In this document: positions 10,701 through 60,518 of the stretch, piece by piece
How the letters are laid out: each line of letters starts with the position of its first letter
Numbering within the stretch: position 1 is the stretch's first letter
Assembly (NCBI GenBank): GCA_017165825.1
Contig: CM029366.1
Coordinates: forward strand, 30,630,397 to 30,694,396
Direction of reading: 5' to 3'
Source of the DNA: Hepsetus odoe
Taxonomy: Eukaryota > Chordata > Actinopteri > Characiformes > Hepsetidae
Length of the DNA: 64,000 nt
The notes under the pieces: model-generated
Database searches by the model: none
The model's input: the letters and a program-made list of their open reading frames with translations, nothing else
What the model was told of the DNA's origin: nothing
Made by a program: the position numbers and the translations under genes

Positions 10701-11290
10701 TTTTACATATTAACTTTTATTTAACCGCGCGAGACATTTGAGCTGTTACTACGGCAACTGTTTTTTTTTGCATTCATCTGACGTCTGTAGAAACAGTCAA
10801 TTTTGCAATTATTGAAATTTTTGGTCGTTTTTTTCGTGATCGCAACATTGGTTTAGTCAAAAAGTGACTTTTAATCAGAACTGACTTTTTTCTTTATGAT
10901 AAACAGTATAATCTCGAGTTTTTTTACACTTGCGTTTTATTTGAACGTGGTTAATTCTAAGACTGCGCTTATAGTGAAGGCTCAGTGTTTCTGCTCCACA
11001 AACGCAGGATGGGCTTTACTGGACTTGATGCTCCAGCAGACTGAGGCAGGTCTGTTTCCTGCACTTCCGGAAGTGTGTAATACTACATAATGCAGATCCT
11101 GCCAATCAAATCCGATAATTCAGTGTTCCTGTCAAGTTTTGCCCTCATGTGGTCACTTCACCATGTCTTATTTATTTGTTTGTTTTACCATGTGCTTTGT
11201 TTAATTGACCCATCATCTGCCCAAGACCAGCTGTGCTGTCTTGTCTCATCCCCTGAGCTGTCCTGCGGAAGGCGTCCCTTTATAAAGAGC
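10701..11290. other. Spacer upstream of nelfcd, nothing recognised
   Basis: Unique-looking sequence between the nelfcd promoter and a SINE cluster. Short open frames show no known domain. Confidence 0.4.
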
Positions 11291-11292
11291 AT

Positions 11293-11384
11293 TAATGGGG
11301 ACAGTGCTCGGGGGAACCTGCTGGTCTGGGATTCGAACCCACAGCCTTTCAATCCTGGGATCTAGTTCCCAACCACTAGAACCT
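11293..11384 (-). repeat. SINE (family A) 5' fragment
   Basis: Reverse copy retaining ctggtctgggattcgaaccc and ttcccaaccactaga, the head and box B only. Confidence 0.75.
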
Positions 11385-11467
11385 AGAAGATTATAGAAGA
11401 ATAAAGAAAAATATCAAAGATTTTAGGAAAAAGAAGAATGATTTAGAAGAAGATTATAGTACAAGAT

Positions 11468-11590
11468 GAAGGTGCTTGCCCTCGTGGTACCCTTGAGCAA
11501 GGTACCGTCCCAGTCACAGCTCCCTGGGCGCTTTCAGTAGCTGCCCACTGCTGCACGTGTGTGTATGGGTGAAATGCAGAGGTCAGATTT
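11468..11590 (+). repeat. SINE (family A) 3' fragment
   Basis: Starts within the core (gtacccttgagcaaggtacc) and continues through gctgcacgtgtgtg and atgcagaggtcag. Lacks the tRNA head. Confidence 0.75.
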
Positions 11591-11637
11591 CTTATTCGTG
11601 GGATTATGAATAAAGGATTATTATTATTACTATTATT

Positions 11638-11835
11638 ATGAAGGTTGTGGGTCCAGAATCAGTAGGTTACACTGAGGTACCTGTGAGCAAGATACCTTGC
11701 CCATCACTGCTCCCTGGGTGCTTTAAATAGCTTCCCTGTTTCACAGTGTATGTATTAATAAAAAGCAGCGGTTGAATTTCGGTGTGGCCCACTGCGTGCT
11801 GTTTCACACTGGTAAGGGTAGTCACTTTCACTTCA
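11638..11835 (+). repeat. SINE (family A), head-truncated
   Basis: Contains gaaggttgtgggtcc, taggttacactgaggtacc and the tail gtagtcactttcacttc. Confidence 0.75.
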
Positions 11836-12387
11836 CTTTCCCTTTCCCCAACTTGGCTGTGGGGCGAAGAGATGCCCTGGACAGGTTGGCAATCCTAATA
11901 TCAGCATTAAAGGGAAGATGCCATTTTCCCCACGGCTTTTAGAACTGCACTCGGACGCCCATGACTAAAAGTAAAAAAAGTTGTACATAAGACATTTTTA
12001 CTAGAACATTTTTCATGCATATAAATGCAGCTCAAGCTGCTTCTCTTAAAATCATTAATCATAAAATTACGATTGATCAACTAGTTTAAAATCTAATATT
12101 GCATTGTATTTTAGCATTTTATGAGGAATATTTCTTTTATGTGGCTGCTGGAAAAATGTCAAGATTTAAACCAGTAGTAGCATCACAGTTAAACTATAAT
12201 TTAGACTGAGAGATAAAGTTAAAGCTGACTCGGTCTCTAGTAAAGAGTTACTGAAAGGCACCTTCTTGCTTCTTTTGGCTGCTTCCATTTCTTACGGTCC
12301 TCTGCGTCTTCCTCATTCAAACCGACCTGAGCTGCACTCTAAAGAACTAAAAGCTGTGAGCAACCTTAAAGGTCTGTAAATGTTCAC

Positions 12388-12391
12388 TGTG

Positions 12392-12423
<32 letters not shown>
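12388..12423 (+). repeat. (TG)n microsatellite
   Basis: About 18 TG units with a single T interruption. Confidence 0.95.
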
Positions 12424-13911
12424 ATTCAGACAGTATTACACTCTTCTTTTACCGCTATAATTTGAATCTTTGTACAAAATGTACAGTAAGTGTGAGACAT
12501 GGGAGGAAAAAAGCAACAGATACACTGAAAACACGTACGGTAGAGAGAGAGAGTCAGGCAGGAGGGCAATCGATACTCAAAATCTCACTCACTTATTGCT
12601 GCAGCGAGTCTCAACTAGAAAACAAAAGCAAGAGGAAAAAAAAACCCACCAAAAATAAACATAAACACCCCCCCCCCCAAAAAACAAAACAAAAAACAAA
12701 CAAACAAAAAAACCTGTACCACATTTTGCAGAAGACATGACTGTCTCAGACTGGTCAATAGTAACCAAGAGTTTTTTCTTTTCTTTTTTTTTTTTGACTC
12801 AAACAATGGTGTTTTGCAAAAAAAGAAAGTATAAAATCACAAATAAATAAAAGAGAATAAATACAATGTTTGTGTTACAGGGTGGACCAATAGAGCACCA
12901 ATAAGCTGGCCTGTGGTCAAATGACTGGGTAGCAGGACAGGAAGCTGTGGTACACGGTAATGACAGGCCGGCGCCTCAGACGGGCAGCCGGCTTCATTTT
13001 GAGTGTTTTTTATTTTGAGCAGCTTTACTGTTTATTTTTTTGCTGATTTTTTTTTTTGTTTGTCCTTTTTTTTTTTTTTTTTTAAAAACAAATGACCACC
13101 AGAGGGGAGGACCCTGAACCAAATCTGATGCTGGAGCTCTCTAAACAAGTTCAACAACCACACTTTGACCTCTCTCTTTTTTGTCTTTTCACTCTTTTTT
13201 AGCAAAGGGATTTGGTTTGTTGAAGAAATGAGAAACATTTTTGCATTTGGATTATTTTTTTTCTCTCCTTTAAAAGAGTTAAAGCTATAAAAAAGGGAGT
13301 TAAGCCCCATCCCCACCTCCAAAAATGTAGGCTATGACAAAAAGAAAAAAAAAAGGAAAACAAAACTGGTAAAAAGCAAACAAATATATATAAATAATAT
13401 ATTTACACATATAAATATATATTTATATATACTGTAGGTTTCTTTTTGTACTACACAGCATCGGTTGTTCTTCTTTGAATCCTAAAATATAAACCAGAGA
13501 CAGGGTAGAACAAATTCAAAGGTGAAAGAATTGTGAATAGTTGAATGACAGACAATGGCTCCTCCCCCCAGCGCTCCATCGGCTGAGTGGCCTTCGCTCC
13601 TGACCTGAGACCAGTTTTGCAGTTTCTTTTAAATGTTCGGGTAGGTTCAGGCTTGAGGGAGGCTGGTCGTAGATCAGGAGGGAAAGGAGCGGCTCTGAGC
13701 CGCGGTCCGACAACGTTTAGAGGGAAGTGAAGGAGGCAGGGCGGAGCCAAACAGCGCAATGAAACATATCTTACTTACATCTTAGCTCATTTTACATGTA
13801 CAGTCGTGATCAAGGCACAGGAAGCTTCTACAAGTTAGTCTTTTTTTCTTCGATAAAGTTGTACAAAATAATACATTTTACAGTCTGTACAATAATAATA
13901 ATAATAATCCA

Positions 13912-14262
13912 GCAGAGAAAAAAAGAAAGAAATAAAGACAGAAGCCAAGCTGAGGTGGGAAAGAGGAGGAGAGTGAGGGAGAACAAGCAAGAGTGTGAAA
14001 GAAAGAGGGAAAGACAGATTGTTAGTGAGAGGAGAGCGATAAAGAGAGAAAGTAAAGAGACAATGATTGGGACAAGAGTGAGGGAGCAGGAGAGAGGAGT
14101 GAAGAGAGGAGAAAGTGAAAGTGGTGATAGACTGATGGGTTGAAAGGGATATAGTCAGGGAGAGAGAGAGAAAGCAGAGAGGGGGTTGATAGAGACTGAT
14201 AGAGGGAGACTGAATGAGAGGGAAAGGGAGAGGGGGAGAGAGAGAGAGAGAGACACAGAATG
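13912..14262 (+). repeat. Purine-rich (GA) tract
   Basis: About 350 nt of almost only A and G on the plus strand, mostly agagag and gaaaga. Low-complexity DNA capable of triplex formation in principle. Confidence 0.85.
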
Positions 14263-14406
14263 AAAGTTTAGGTAAAGAGTGTTAAGAGATGGTTTAAAGG
14301 TTTAATGGGATGGAAAGGCAGATTTGCACACGCAGTGCACCAACACACAAAGGGGGAAACTTACAAACAGAAATGACTTGTATTATTACAAGAATATATG
14401 TGTGTG

Positions 14407-14411
<5 letters not shown>

Positions 14412-14450
<39 letters not shown>

Positions 14451-14479
14451 AACACACATATTATTTATATTTATTAGAG

Positions 14480-14540
<61 letters not shown>
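14412..14540. repeat. Compound (TA)n / (CA)n microsatellite
   Basis: Two TA arrays, 14412-14441 and 14482-14540, separated by a short acacaca and AT-rich spacer. Confidence 0.95.
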
Positions 14541-14544
<4 letters not shown>

Positions 14545-15210
14545 ATCTTCATCCCACCAAGCAACTAAATCTACAAACTAAACACTGTTTATAATAAACC
14601 ACACACAATAGGGAAGTTAAGAAACCCCACAAATGCTAGGTTTTTTGTTGTCTCCAACTTCCCAACTTCAACTAAACCAGCAATGTCCAACACAACACAT
14701 CACCATTATGTGAGTGAAACTGACAGAGCAGGGGAGAGAACACGTGTGTGCGTGCGTGAGAGATTTGAGATTTTCTATTAATCCTCAGAATCAGAGAAGG
14801 GAAGAAAAAAGAAAAAGCCAGGGTGGTACACACAGTCTTCTCTATCTCATATTTTTTGCTCTGTGTGTATCTGACGTTTGTATTTCTTGCGTTTATTCTC
14901 CGTGGTGCGTTGAAAAGCCAGAGACGAATCACGGCTCTCGGTTCAAGTCATTTTCCGCTCCACAGGCCAAGCAACTCGGGGCCGAAAACACTCCAGAAAT
15001 CCACGGCACCCACCCTCACCCCACACCCCCTCCTGTTTTTGATAAAAAAAAAAAAAAGAGAAGTCTACATTCTTTCACCCTGTCTTTAACATCAGTCCAT
15101 CACTTTCACTCCTCCATCGGTCTATCTGTTCCAAAAGACGAGGAGACGCCGGGCTCGCTCAGGCACTAAACACTCGACTGGACCAAAGAGTGGAGGATCA
15201 AAACAGTGCT

Positions 15211-15212
<2 letters not shown>

Positions 15213-15250
<38 letters not shown>
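15213..15250 (+). repeat. (TG)n microsatellite
   Basis: About 18 TG units in the gnas 3' region. A second short run is at 15317-15332. Confidence 0.95.
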
Positions 15251-15253
<3 letters not shown>

Positions 15254-15421
15254 ATACATGATAAGAAACAGACAATTGTTGAACATACATATGACAGAGG
15301 AGTGAGGAGTAGAACTGTGTGTGTGTGTGTGTTACAAAATGTCTTCCTCGTCCTGAGCAGAGCGTGTGTGGGCGGATATCCAGCAGTCTGGTCAGTTGGT
15401 CAGTTTTATTCATTCTCTCTC

Positions 15422-15423
<2 letters not shown>

Positions 15424-15466
<43 letters not shown>
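15424..15466 (+). repeat. (TG)n microsatellite
   Basis: About 21 TG units, just upstream in transcript sense of the candidate AATAAA at 15410-15405. Confidence 0.95.
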
Positions 15467-15473
<7 letters not shown>

Positions 15474-15692
15474 TCTGTGCTCCTCTTCTTTGTCGTTGTT
15501 TTTAGTGGACCACACACTCTCACTGATAACACGTTCCTTTCGCCCATCAGCCCCAAGTCTCTCAGGAGACATGGAGAAAGTGAGTATGTGTGTTTGGTTT
15601 GGGGACTCATATGTAAATCAGATTTTCGGGGGCATGAGCAGGGCGGGGCTCTGCAGAAAGTTTCGGACCGTGTCCCGTTGTTGCCATGGTGA

Positions 15693-55796
<40,104 letters not shown>

Positions 55797-56160
55797 GGCT
55801 GGCCGAGGGAGCCGCTAATTCTTCAGAAGAGTCTCCCACAAGAGGAACATCGCCGCGCGTGTGGTTTTTAACCGGCTCAGGAGTGAAAACTAGCCCTGCC
55901 GTCCCACCCGCATCTCCCGGATCAGTTCCGTTTCACGGCGCTTCCCTAACGGGACCCTTCTTCGCCGTTCCTCTTCTTCTCGGGAGAAGTTTCCATCCTA
56001 GGCTGACCCCAGATCAGCTCGGAGGCCAGTCCCGCCTCAGCCGCCCAGGTTCTGCGCTGATCTGAGGTCAGCTTTAGAGCGCGGATTTCAGGAGCGTTAA
56101 AATTTTCAAGAGCTCAAAGGGGGCGGCGAACAATAGTCATGACGTCACGCATCATTTACC
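55797..56160 (-). promoter_or_regulatory. gnas: Promoter region of the gnas XL-type exon
   Basis: GC-rich with CpG, upstream of the XL-type ATG. It holds a GC box gggggcggcg (56119-56128), a perfect palindromic CRE TGACGTCA (56140-56147) and a 17-nt inverted repeat (56002-56018 with 56056-56072). There is no TATA. Promoter function is inferred from composition and position. Confidence 0.6.
56140..56147. promoter_or_regulatory. gnas: Perfect cAMP response element
   Basis: TGACGTCA, the full palindromic CREB/ATF site, 344 nt upstream of the XL-type start codon and next to a GC box. Confidence 0.65.
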
Positions 56161-56540
56161 AATGATTTACAACGGACCAGAGTAAACACTTTACATTCCC
56201 ACGTGAGCTAACCTGCACTGATTTTTACACTGTTACACACCGAATATCCGAATATATATAGGGAATATTTTAAATATGTATAATATTTTAATTGATTATA
56301 TTGATTGTATTCTATTCTTACCGTGTTGGTCACCCCTACCAAGCAAACACACACACTATACATAATAATAATAACATGTTAATGTTCCCATGTTAATAAT
56401 ATTAATGTTAATAATAAGTAATAATAATTAAAAAAATAACATGTCATTTGACTGGGACATCCTTTTATAACTTACAGCCATTGATGTATGTAGTGAGAAT
56501 AATTTTGGGAGAGAAAAAAGTACGGTGGGCCCTGCTCCAG

Positions 56541-56680
56541 AATGACCATCACACACACAGCAGGGGGGGCGATCTATTTAAAGTATCCAGGGAGCAGTGC
56601 TGGGCAACTGCTCTCAGATTCAAACCCATGACCTTCTGATCCTGGGGCCAACGCCCTAACCAGTAGGCCACCACTGCCCC
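56541..56680 (-). repeat. SINE (family A), tail-truncated
   Basis: Reverse copy with cacacacagcaggggggg, attcaaacccatgaccttc and aggccaccactgcccc. The core is shortened. Confidence 0.8.
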
Positions 56681-56689
56681 AATAATTGT

Positions 56690-57780
56690 CTGTATAACTG
56701 TTAAAAGCAATTCAATGAGCTATAAAATGAACTATATTCAGGGTCAGTAAAGATGAGAGCAGGCACTGCAGCGTTTGATTCCTGAACAACATTTTGTAGA
56801 TTGAGTTACAGCAGGACACACCTGTAAAGTCTCATTTCATTAATGCAGTTGTCAGGTTTGACCACTAGGTGGCACAGTTGCGATTCAGAAAACACCGACT
56901 GTGCCTTTTCTTTAAAATGCATAAATAAGTCTTTTTTTTTTGCTTTTTTTTTAAAGCTATTAGAGAGACGTGATGTCCTCTGTGTTTCTTTTTTATTTGA
57001 GCTGAATGAGTAAGAAGGACCACAGGACATTAAACTGGGACTTAAAGAACAGCAAACACACACGCATACACACTCAAACACGTATACACGCGCACACACA
57101 CAAACCTAAAATAATGAAAGACTTCATTGTGGATACACATCTGATAGTGTCACAGACAGTCCAGCACTATTCTAAATTTACTCACTCTTTCTCCTGGTTC
57201 CTGGAAGGTTGGATAAGCTCTCTGTCTGCCCTCGGCATGTTTCAGGCCTCGTCCAGGAAAAGTAGAGCAGAGGTGTGATCTTCAGCTGGAATTCGGGTTT
57301 GGACCCCAGTTAGATGCCATGTGCTGTTTGAGGTGTGAAATAACGAAACAATGTGTTAATCATTTGATTCCCCTTTAAATAAAGGCTTAGAGACCCTATA
57401 TGGAGATCTGATCTCAGTCTGGAAATATAACTCATATTCCACGGCAGATATACACAACTGACTCTGTACACCCCGTCCCGACAGGCTTCCTATTTTACTT
57501 TATTGATTGATCGATTGATTGGCATTTTTAACCTAATCTCTTTTAGTTATTAAGGCTCGTTTTGTTACCAATTTGTCAAAAAAAAAAAACCTTGTCTAAA
57601 TATACATTTTGTTACTGTCTAAGATTGCAGTCTAGGGACGTTAACGGCCACATTCAGGCCACAAATCAGGTTATGAAAAGGAACGGAACTGCTCCCTTCC
57701 TCCTGGAAAAAAATCATATTTGAGGTTAAAAAAATTGGAGCTCAAGGACCATGTTGTACCTTTGAGGGAACATTTGAAGC
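56690..57780. other. Spacer between gnas and tubb1, nothing recognised
   Basis: AT-rich DNA with a short CA-rich patch (57055-57100). Small open frames show no domain. Confidence 0.4.
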
Positions 57781-57785
57781 ACATA

Positions 57786-57960
57786 CAGCACAGCACACAA
57801 TGAACCACAACAAAATTCTTTCTTTGCAATTTATCCCTCACACACACCGTGTAGCGGGGAGCAGCCATCCAGTGCCTGGGGAGCAGTGATGGGGACCGTA
57901 CTTTGCTCAGGGTTACATCAGGGCAACCGGGCCCGGGACTCAAACAAACAACCTTCAGAA
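57786..57960 (-). repeat. SINE (family A), diverged
   Basis: Reverse copy: cagcacacaatgaaccaca, cacaccgtgtagcgggg, actttgctcagggttacatc. Confidence 0.75.
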
Positions 57961-58084
57961 TACTGTTTGTACCTTGATAAACCAAAAATGTTGATGTAAA
58001 AATGGATGGACTAGCAACCTTTGCAGGATTTTTTATTCTCCTTTTTGAACTGAACTGGCTCTGGTACCCACTCTTACCTCCATT

Positions 58085-58830
58085 AGGGTGGACAGCTCAA
58101 AAAAGGGATATATGTATAGAAAAACTATTATTAGGCAAGTGAGTGCTTTGACCATATCATCACTTTAATGAATATATTTAAAATCCAAGATGTATAAACT
58201 TGAATGCTGATTGGATTTAAGCAGATCGATGATGTGTATTTGTGTAATGAGGGAGGGTGTGGCCTAAGGAGATCATCACCTTATATCAATGTGTTCACAA
58301 TTATTAGGCAGCTTCCATTCCTCAGGCAAAATGGGCCAAAAAAGAGGCAGAACTGACTCTGAAAAGCCAAACATTGTAGAAAGTCTTTCAGAGGGATGCA
58401 GCACTCTTGAAACTGGTAAGATATTGGGATGTGATCATAGAACCATCAAACAGCTTCTTGCAAATAGTCAAGGGTTGCAAGAAATGTCTTGAGAAAAAAA
58501 GACACAAATGAACTGGCAAAGATTTGAGAAAAATCAATCATGAAGCTACCAGGAACCCATGATCCTCCAGTCCTGTCTTATCGCTCCACTCAGATGCCAG
58601 CAAGGTGGAGGTGGGATACTGGTATGGGCTGGTATTATTAAAGATGAACTAGCTGGACTTTTTTGGGTTGAAGATCAAAATCAACTCCCAAACATACTGC
58701 CAGTTTTAAGAAGACTTTTTTCTTCAAGCCGTGGTTCAGGAAAAAGTCTGCATCTTTCAAGAAGACCATGATTTTTCTGCAGAACAATGCTCCATCGCAT
58801 GCATGGAAGTTCTCCACTGCATAGGTTGCC
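58085..58830 (+). mobile_element. Tc1-like transposon, internally deleted
   Basis: Both ends of a fish Tc1-like transposase can be read, with the middle missing. Non-coding 5' part includes attattaggcaagtgag and, again, cacaattattaggcagc. The inverted termini could not be matched with certainty. Confidence 0.75.
58331..58800 (+). pseudogene. Tc1-like transposase pseudogene
   Basis: ATG at 58331 opens MGQKRGRTDSEK and a paired helix-turn-helix DNA-binding segment (LETGKILGCDHRTIKQLLAN) that ends at a premature stop near 58490. After a frameshifted stretch the frame jumps, by a deletion of the central catalytic part near 58560-58590, to QQGGGGILVWAGIIKDEL, and then to a shifted block ending FLQNNAPSHAW-like sequence. 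Stops and frameshifts make it non-functional. Confidence 0.8.
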
Positions 58831-59120
58831 AGTAAAGTATGTATAGAAATATTTCACAATGGTTCATTTTGACCCTCTCTAGCTCTATTTTATAATACAG
58901 AATTTGTAATACAGTTTTTAATACCAACAATGCCCTCTAACGGTGAATTTGAACTATTACAGCTTTCTTTCTGACACACCCAGAGCTTCTGTAGAATGCA
59001 GGAGAACTGCGTCCTGAGGAATTCACCTCTGTTTAAAGGAACCCCCCAGATGGTGCAAATCAGGACAGGTTTATGAACCACTGGTTTGTAGAAAAACCAT
59101 GAGCTCTGTTTGTAGAAGAA

Positions 59121-59308
59121 GGGCCGCGGTGGTCTAGTGGTTAGGGAGTTGGCCCCAGGATTGGAAGGTCATTGGATCCTCCTTGGGTGCTTTAAATAGC
59201 TGCCCCCTGCTGCACGGTGTGTGTGGGTTAAAAGCAGAGTCTGAATTTCGTAGTGGTTCACTGTGATGTGCCAGTTTTGACAATGACAAGAACAGTCACT
59301 TTCACTTT
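59121..59308 (+). repeat. SINE (family A), core deleted
   Basis: Head gggccgcggtggtctagtgg and gttagggagttggcccc, then ggaaggtcattggatcct joined directly to gctttaaatagctgcccc and the tail cagtcactttcacttt. The core gagcaaggtacc is missing. Confidence 0.82.
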
Positions 59309-59356
59309 GTTGAAGCTGAGGAAGGGCTGATGCACATTGGCTGGAAAACCAAATGA

Positions 59357-59381
59357 ACACACACACACACACACACACACA
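59357..59381 (+). repeat. (CA)n microsatellite
   Basis: About 12 CA units. Confidence 0.9.
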
Positions 59382-59451
59382 TACAAGACCTGACATGGCT
59401 GAACATTATCTAGTTAACTGAATTCTCTCCAGTTAAACGCTTCTCCCAAAT

Positions 59452-59666
59452 GGGGCCAGTAGTGGTCTAGTGATTTGAGACAAGATCCTATGATTGAAAG
59501 GCCATGGGTTCAAATCCCGGACTAATAGGTTATGCTGGGGTACCCATAAGCAAGGTTCTGGCCCCAGTACCGCTCCCTGGAGGCTGATATGCCTGCAGAG
59601 GAAACATTTTATTGTGGTGTCCTGTGCAGTGTTATTGTCACAATATCAAAATAGTCACTTTCACTT
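59452..59666 (+). repeat. tRNA-derived SINE (family A), diverged
   Basis: ggggccagtagtggtctagt, ggttcaaatcccggac, tacccataagcaaggttc, tagtcactttcacttc. Confidence 0.8.
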
Positions 59667-59763
59667 CAACTGGCTGGAGAACCACGTTTTTAAAAATGGT
59701 TTTGCTACTTCCCACATACCTTTCAGGTGTTCCTTGTTAGGGGCGGAGCCCAGCACACAGCAT

Positions 59764-59999
59764 AGGTAGTGGTGGCCTAGTGGTTAGGGTAAGGATCAGA
59801 AGGTCATGGGTTCGAATCCCAGACCAGTAGGTTGGTCTGAGGTACTCTTGTGCAAGGTACCATCCCCATCACTGCTCCCCAGGCACTTTCAATAGCTGTC
59901 CCTTGCTGCACGTGTTTGTGTGTATGGGTAAAATGCAGAGGTGCAATTTCGTTGTGGTTCACTGTGTACTCACAATGACAAGAACAGTCACTTTCACTT
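59764..59999 (+). repeat. tRNA-derived SINE (family A)
   Basis: ggtagtggtggcctagtgg, gggttcgaatcccagacc, tactcttgtgcaaggtacc, agtcactttcacttg. Third same-strand copy in 900 nt upstream of tubb1. Confidence 0.87.
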
Positions 60000-60136
60000 G
60001 TCACTAAAGTCTTTCCAATGCCAATGCCTGAACACACACACACACACACAGATGGTGACTGTACTGTGTCTGTCTCTTTGTCAGCCTGTCTCTGAATGTT
60101 ACTGATAGTCTTATCATGCATATACACACATACACA

Positions 60137-60144
<8 letters not shown>

Positions 60145-60208
<64 letters not shown>
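60145..60208 (+). repeat. (CA)n microsatellite
   Basis: About 32 uninterrupted CA units, 190 nt upstream of the tubb1 TATA box. Confidence 0.97.
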
Positions 60209-60209
<1 letters not shown>

Positions 60210-60378
60210 CCAATGAGAAAATTATACAAACAGCAAATTAGTTTACATTTTTGCCTTTCTTCATACAGACAAACGCCTGACATCAGTTTAAGCAGTGGTG
60301 CATATATCTATATATATATGTACATATATTTCTTTTTGTAAATATATATCTGAGGCGGTATTGAGGGTGGCTCCCTGA

Positions 60379-60402
60379 CTCTGACATCAGCAGTGGTATA
60401 AA
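60379..60402 (+). promoter_or_regulatory. tubb1: tubb1 core promoter: Maf/NF-E2-like site and TATA box
   Basis: TATAAA at 60397-60402, 60 nt upstream of the ATG. Right before it, ctctgacatcagca (60379-60392) matches the CRE-type Maf recognition element TGCTGACGTCAGCA at 11 of 14 positions. A WGATAR motif (agatag, 60412-60417) lies downstream. The transcription start is inferred at about 60425-60432. Confidence 0.65.
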
Positions 60403-60461
60403 GCTCAGAGCAGATAGACTCCTGCAGTTCTGTTCTCTCTTTGAGCTGCAGCCTGGTCACC

Positions 60462-60518
60462 ATGCGTGAGATCGTTCACCTTCAGATTGGACAGTGTGGG
60501 AATCAAATCGGCTCAAAG
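60462..60518 (+). CDS. tubb1: tubb1 coding exon 1
   Basis: Nineteen codons [19 protein letters not shown], donor AAG|gtacga. ATG in context gtcaccATGC. Confidence 0.97.

Larger units (their letters stand above)
12840..15692 (-). other. gnas: gnas 3' region, probable long 3' UTR
   Basis: Non-coding sequence after the gnas stop at 15693. Minus-strand AATAAA signals occur at 15410-15405 (285 nt past the stop), 14897-14892, 13036-13031 and 13013-13008. The stretch 13030-13800 reads on the minus strand like a vertebrate 3' UTR (U-rich, mostly free of interspersed repeats). The end of the transcript is therefore unresolved: a short UTR ending near 15.39 kb or a long one reaching about 12.9 kb. The interval contains (TG)n, (TA)n and purine tracts. 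Open frames in it are repeat translations. Confidence 0.45.
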
